A stretch of 5,587 nt of DNA, taken from Hydrogenophaga sp. (GTDB lineage Bacteria > Pseudomonadota > Gammaproteobacteria > Burkholderiales > Burkholderiaceae_C). The stretch's first letter is position 1, and each line of letters begins with the position of its first letter. Of the stretch, positions 3,302-5,587 are shown one piece after another. The DNA lies in NCBI GenBank assembly GCA_020047875.1, contig JAIFNE010000077.1, forward strand, positions 1 through 5,587. The letters run 5' to 3'. The translations under genes were made by a program, and so were the position numbers. The notes under the pieces were generated by a model that saw only the letters and a program-made list of their open reading frames with translations, had not been told where the DNA came from and did not search any database.

Positions 3302-5587
3302 ATGAAACGCATGCTGATCAACGCCACGCAGGCCGAAGAGCGCCGCCTGGCCATTGTTGACGGGCAAAAACTGCTCGACTATGAAATCGAAATCGAAGGA
3401 CGCGAACAGCGCAAGGGCAACATCTACAAGGCCGTTGTCACCCGCGTCGAGCCCTCGCTCGAAGCCTGTTTCGTCGACTACGGCGAAGACCGTCACGGCT
3501 TTCTGCCGTTCAAGGAAATTTCGCGCAATTACTTCCAGGGGAACACCGCGCCCTCGCAGGCCCGCATCAACGATGTGATCAAGGAAGGCCAGGAGCTGCT
3601 GGTTCAGGTGGAGAAGGAAGAGCGTGGCAACAAGGGCGCCGCCCTGACCACCTTCGTCAGCCTGGCCGGGCGCTATGTGGTGCTGATGCCCAACAACCCG
3701 CGCGGGGGTGGCGTGAGCCGTCGCATCGAGGGCGAGGATCGGCAGGAGCTCAAGGCGGCGCTGGATCAGCTCGAATACCCCAATGGCATGAGCATCATCG
3801 CGCGCACCGCCGGCATTGGCCGTGATGCGCCCGAGCTGCAGTGGGACCTGAATTACCTGCTCAAGCTGTGGAAGGCCATCGACGGCGCCGCGCAGGGTGG
3901 CAAAGGCGCTTACCTGATTTACCAGGAGTCGAGCCTGGTGATCCGCGCGATTCGCGATTACTTCAACAGCGACATCGGCGAAATCCTGATCGACACCGAC
4001 GACATCTTCGAGCAGGCGCACCAGTTCATGGCGCACGTGATGCCCGAGCACGAGCACCGGGTGAAGCGCTACCGCGACGACGCGCCGCTGTTCTCCCGTT
4101 TCCAGATCGAACACCAGATCGAGACCGCCTACAGCCGCACCGTGACGCTGCCTTCTGGCGGCGCCATCGTGATCGACCAGACCGAAGCCCTGGTGGCGGT
4201 GGACGTGAACTCGGCGCGCGCCATCAAGGGCGGCGATATCGAAGAAACCGCGACCCGCACCAACCTGGAAGCCGCCGACGAGGTGGCGCGGCAGGCGCGC
4301 TTGCGCGACCTGGGTGGCCTGATCGTGATCGACTTCATCGACATGGATGAATCGAAGAACCGCCGCGAGGTGGAAAACCGCCTGCGTGATGCGTTGCGCC
4401 AGGACCGCGCTCGGGTGCAGTTTGGCGCCATCAGCAAGTTTGGCCTGCTGGAGATGAGCCGTCAGCGTCTGAAGCCGATGCTCAGCGAGGGCGCGTCCAT
4501 CCCCTGCCCGCGCTGCGGTGGCTCGGGCCACATCCGCGACACGGAAAGTTCTGCGCTGCAGATCCTGCGCATCATCCAGGAAGAGTCGCTCAAGGACAGC
4601 ACAGCGGCGGTTCTGGTGCAGGTGCCAGTCGAGGTGGCCAGCTTCCTCCTCAACGAAAAGCGCACCGAAATCACCAAGATCGAACTCAAGCAGCGCATCA
4701 ACGTGCTGCTGGTGCCCAACAAGTCGCTGGACACGCCGAACTACAAGCTCGAGCGACTCAAGCACGACGACGCGCGTCTGGACAACCTGGACGTGAGCTA
4801 CAAGATGGCCGACGTGCCCGACGATGTGGCCAGCTTCACGCGCCGCAGCCAGGAGCGGACCAACAAACAGGAGCCGCTGATCAAGGGCGTGTTGCCTGAT
4901 GGTCCGGCACCGGTGGCGGCGCCCAAGCCCCAAGCCGCTGCACCGGCGCCTGCACCCGTGGTGGCCGCCGCCGCGCCAGCGCCCGTGGCCGCCACACCCG
5001 CACCGGCCGAGAAAGGCTTTTTCGGCTGGCTCAAGGGCCTGTTTGGCGCCAGCGAGCCGGCGGCTCCGGCACCGGTGCGCACATCGGCTGCGGCGCCCGC
5101 TGCTGCCGCCAGCGCCGAGACCCGCGAAGGCCGCAGCGGCGAGGCGCGCCGCGATGGCCGAAGTGACCGAGGCGGTCGCGGTGGTCGTGGCGGTTCCGAC
5201 AGCCGGGGTGGTCGCGATGGTGGTCGCGGTGTGCGTGGCGAGGGACGCCCGGACAGTCGTGGCGCTGAGGGCCGTGGCGAGCCACGATGCGTGAGCCGCG
5301 CGAAGCGCGTGGCGAGGGCCGGGTTGAGGGTCGCAGTGACGGTCGAACTGGTGAGCGTCGCAACGACAGCCGCGGTGACGGTCGCGTGGAAAACCGGGGA
5401 GAAGGTCGCAACGGCCAGCGCCGTGACGGTCGCCGCGAGCTGCCTGCCAGCACTGACACCAACGCGCCCAGCAGCACACCAGTTGCCGAACCTGCGGACT
5501 CGGGTGAGCGCCGCGAGCGCCGTGGCCGTAACGATGGCCGCCGCCGATCGGGCGCCCCTGAGTCGGGCGACAACAGCGCGCCACAGG
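3302..5587 (+). CDS. rne: Ribonuclease E, 3' end beyond window; frame change in the C-terminal tail
   Basis: RNase E is the endonuclease that starts most mRNA decay and matures 9S rRNA and tRNAs, acting at the inner membrane as the degradosome scaffold. MKRMLINAT opens an S1/RNase H-like region; the S1 domain is about residues 36-120. The DNase I-like catalytic domain carries the metal-binding Asp301 (VAVDVNSARA) and Asp344 (IVIDFIDMD), equivalent to Asp303 and Asp346 of E. coli. The Zn-link CPRC is at 402-405, followed by the small dimerisation domain to about 515. An Ala/Pro-rich linker (about 534-606) encloses GFFGWLKGLFGA (572-583), a likely amphipathic membrane-targeting helix. From about 606 the tail is rich in Arg, Gly and Asp, as expected for RNA-binding scaffold regions. 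After Arg662 (5285-5287) the same frame stays open to the window end but turns into Ala/Val/Thr-rich sequence unlike the family, while the Arg/Gly tail goes on in another frame. The gene is divergent from rluC. Confidence 0.95.
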   Translation, partial: MKRMLINATQAEERRLAIVDGQKLLDYEIEIEGREQRKGNIYKAVVTRVEPSLEACFVDYGEDRHGFLPFKEISRNYFQGNTAPSQARINDVIKEGQELLVQVEKEERGNKGAALTTFVSLAGRYVVLMPNNPRGGGVSRRIEGEDRQELKAALDQLEYPNGMSIIARTAGIGRDAPELQWDLNYLLKLWKAIDGAAQGGKGAYLIYQESSLVIRAIRDYFNSDIGEILIDTDDIFEQAHQFMAHVMPEHEHRVKRYRDDAPLFSRFQIEHQIETAYSRTVTLPSGGAIVIDQTEALVAVDVNSARAIKGGDIEETATRTNLEAADEVARQARLRDLGGLIVIDFIDMDESKNRREVENRLRDALRQDRARVQFGAISKFGLLEMSRQRLKPMLSEGASIPCPRCGGSGHIRDTESSALQILRIIQEESLKDSTAAVLVQVPVEVASFLLNEKRTEITKIELKQRINVLLVPNKSLDTPNYKLERLKHDDARLDNLDVSYKMADVPDDVASFTRRSQERTNKQEPLIKGVLPDGPAPVAAPKPQAAAPAPAPVVAAAAPAPVAATPAPAEKGFFGWLKGLFGASEPAAPAPVRTSAAAPAAAASAETREGRSGEARRDGRSDRGGRGGRGGSDSRGGRDGGRGVRGEGRPDSRGAEGRGEPRCVSRAKRVARAGLRVAVTVELVSVATTAAVTVAWKTGEKVATASAVTVAASCLPALTPTRPAAHQLPNLRTRVSAASAVAVTMAAADRAPLSRATTARHR
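5287..5587 (+). other. rne: Out-of-frame continuation of the RNase E Arg/Gly-rich tail
   Basis: The frame with codons at 5287, 5290 and so on reads MREPREARGEGRVEGRSDGR, then further RNDSRGDGR, NRGEGRNGQRRDGRRE and ERRERRGRNDGRRR blocks up to the window end without a stop. This is the composition expected of the RNase E C-terminal half and continues the style of residues 606-662. It is shifted relative to the upstream rne frame by a net loss of one base modulo three near 5282-5292. It is most likely part of the same gene, not a separate one: no ribosome-binding site precedes ATG 5287. Confidence 0.75.

Noticed and set aside
5117..5450. Tandem GGTCGC/GGTCGT-like repeats considered as a DNA repeat or CRISPR-like array
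   Set aside because: The units are irregular and coding, and give the Arg/Gly-rich tail expected of RNase E; there are no spacers.
3140..5584. Stop-free antisense frame of 814 codons opposite rne
   Set aside because: It lies wholly antisense to most of rne, has the His/Arg/Ala-rich composition of a shadow frame in high-GC DNA, and has no family motif. The plus strand has unmistakable RNase E.

Overview
The window looks like a GC-rich betaproteobacterial chromosome, most likely Burkholderiales and probably Comamonadaceae-like. The grounds are high GC with strong codon bias (long stop-free antisense frames), a short H-NS family protein with the hook variant common in that group, and a divergent rluC/rne pair. 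The taxon is inferred from family resemblance only. It is mainly a housekeeping region; no defence, mobile or CRISPR system is visible.

Layout: (1) 1-588, plus strand, the C-terminal 195 residues of a long-chain acyl-CoA synthetase. (2) 589-720, a 132-base gap between convergent genes with no convincing terminator. (3) 721-1187, minus strand, a low-molecular-weight protein tyrosine phosphatase gene with a frame break exactly where the catalytic DPYYG motif should be, so it is annotated as a probable pseudogene. (4) 1242-1300, two hairpins after the H-NS gene; the distal one has a T-run and is a good intrinsic terminator. (5) 1306-1611, minus, an H-NS family nucleoid protein. (6) 1679-2680, minus, rluC, a 23S rRNA pseudouridine synthase. 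(7) 2681-3301, a 621-base divergent intergenic region with a perfect TATAAT and several nested inverted repeats; it is read here as a long structured rne leader. (8) 3302 to the window end, plus, rne (RNase E), with a complete catalytic half and an Arg/Gly-rich C-terminal tail that changes frame near 5282-5292.

The common theme is RNA metabolism: RluC modifies 23S rRNA, RNase E processes rRNA and degrades mRNA, and the long leader could carry RNase E autoregulation as in enteric bacteria. H-NS and the phosphatase lie downstream of rluC on the same strand, but H-NS probably has its own transcript end.

Most worth checking: the broken phosphatase gene, the frame change in the rne tail, and a folded element (3112-3189) with a long closing stem and two internal hairpins just upstream of rne. 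Because two frame breaks occur in 5.6 kb, sequencing or assembly error must be excluded before either is interpreted biologically.
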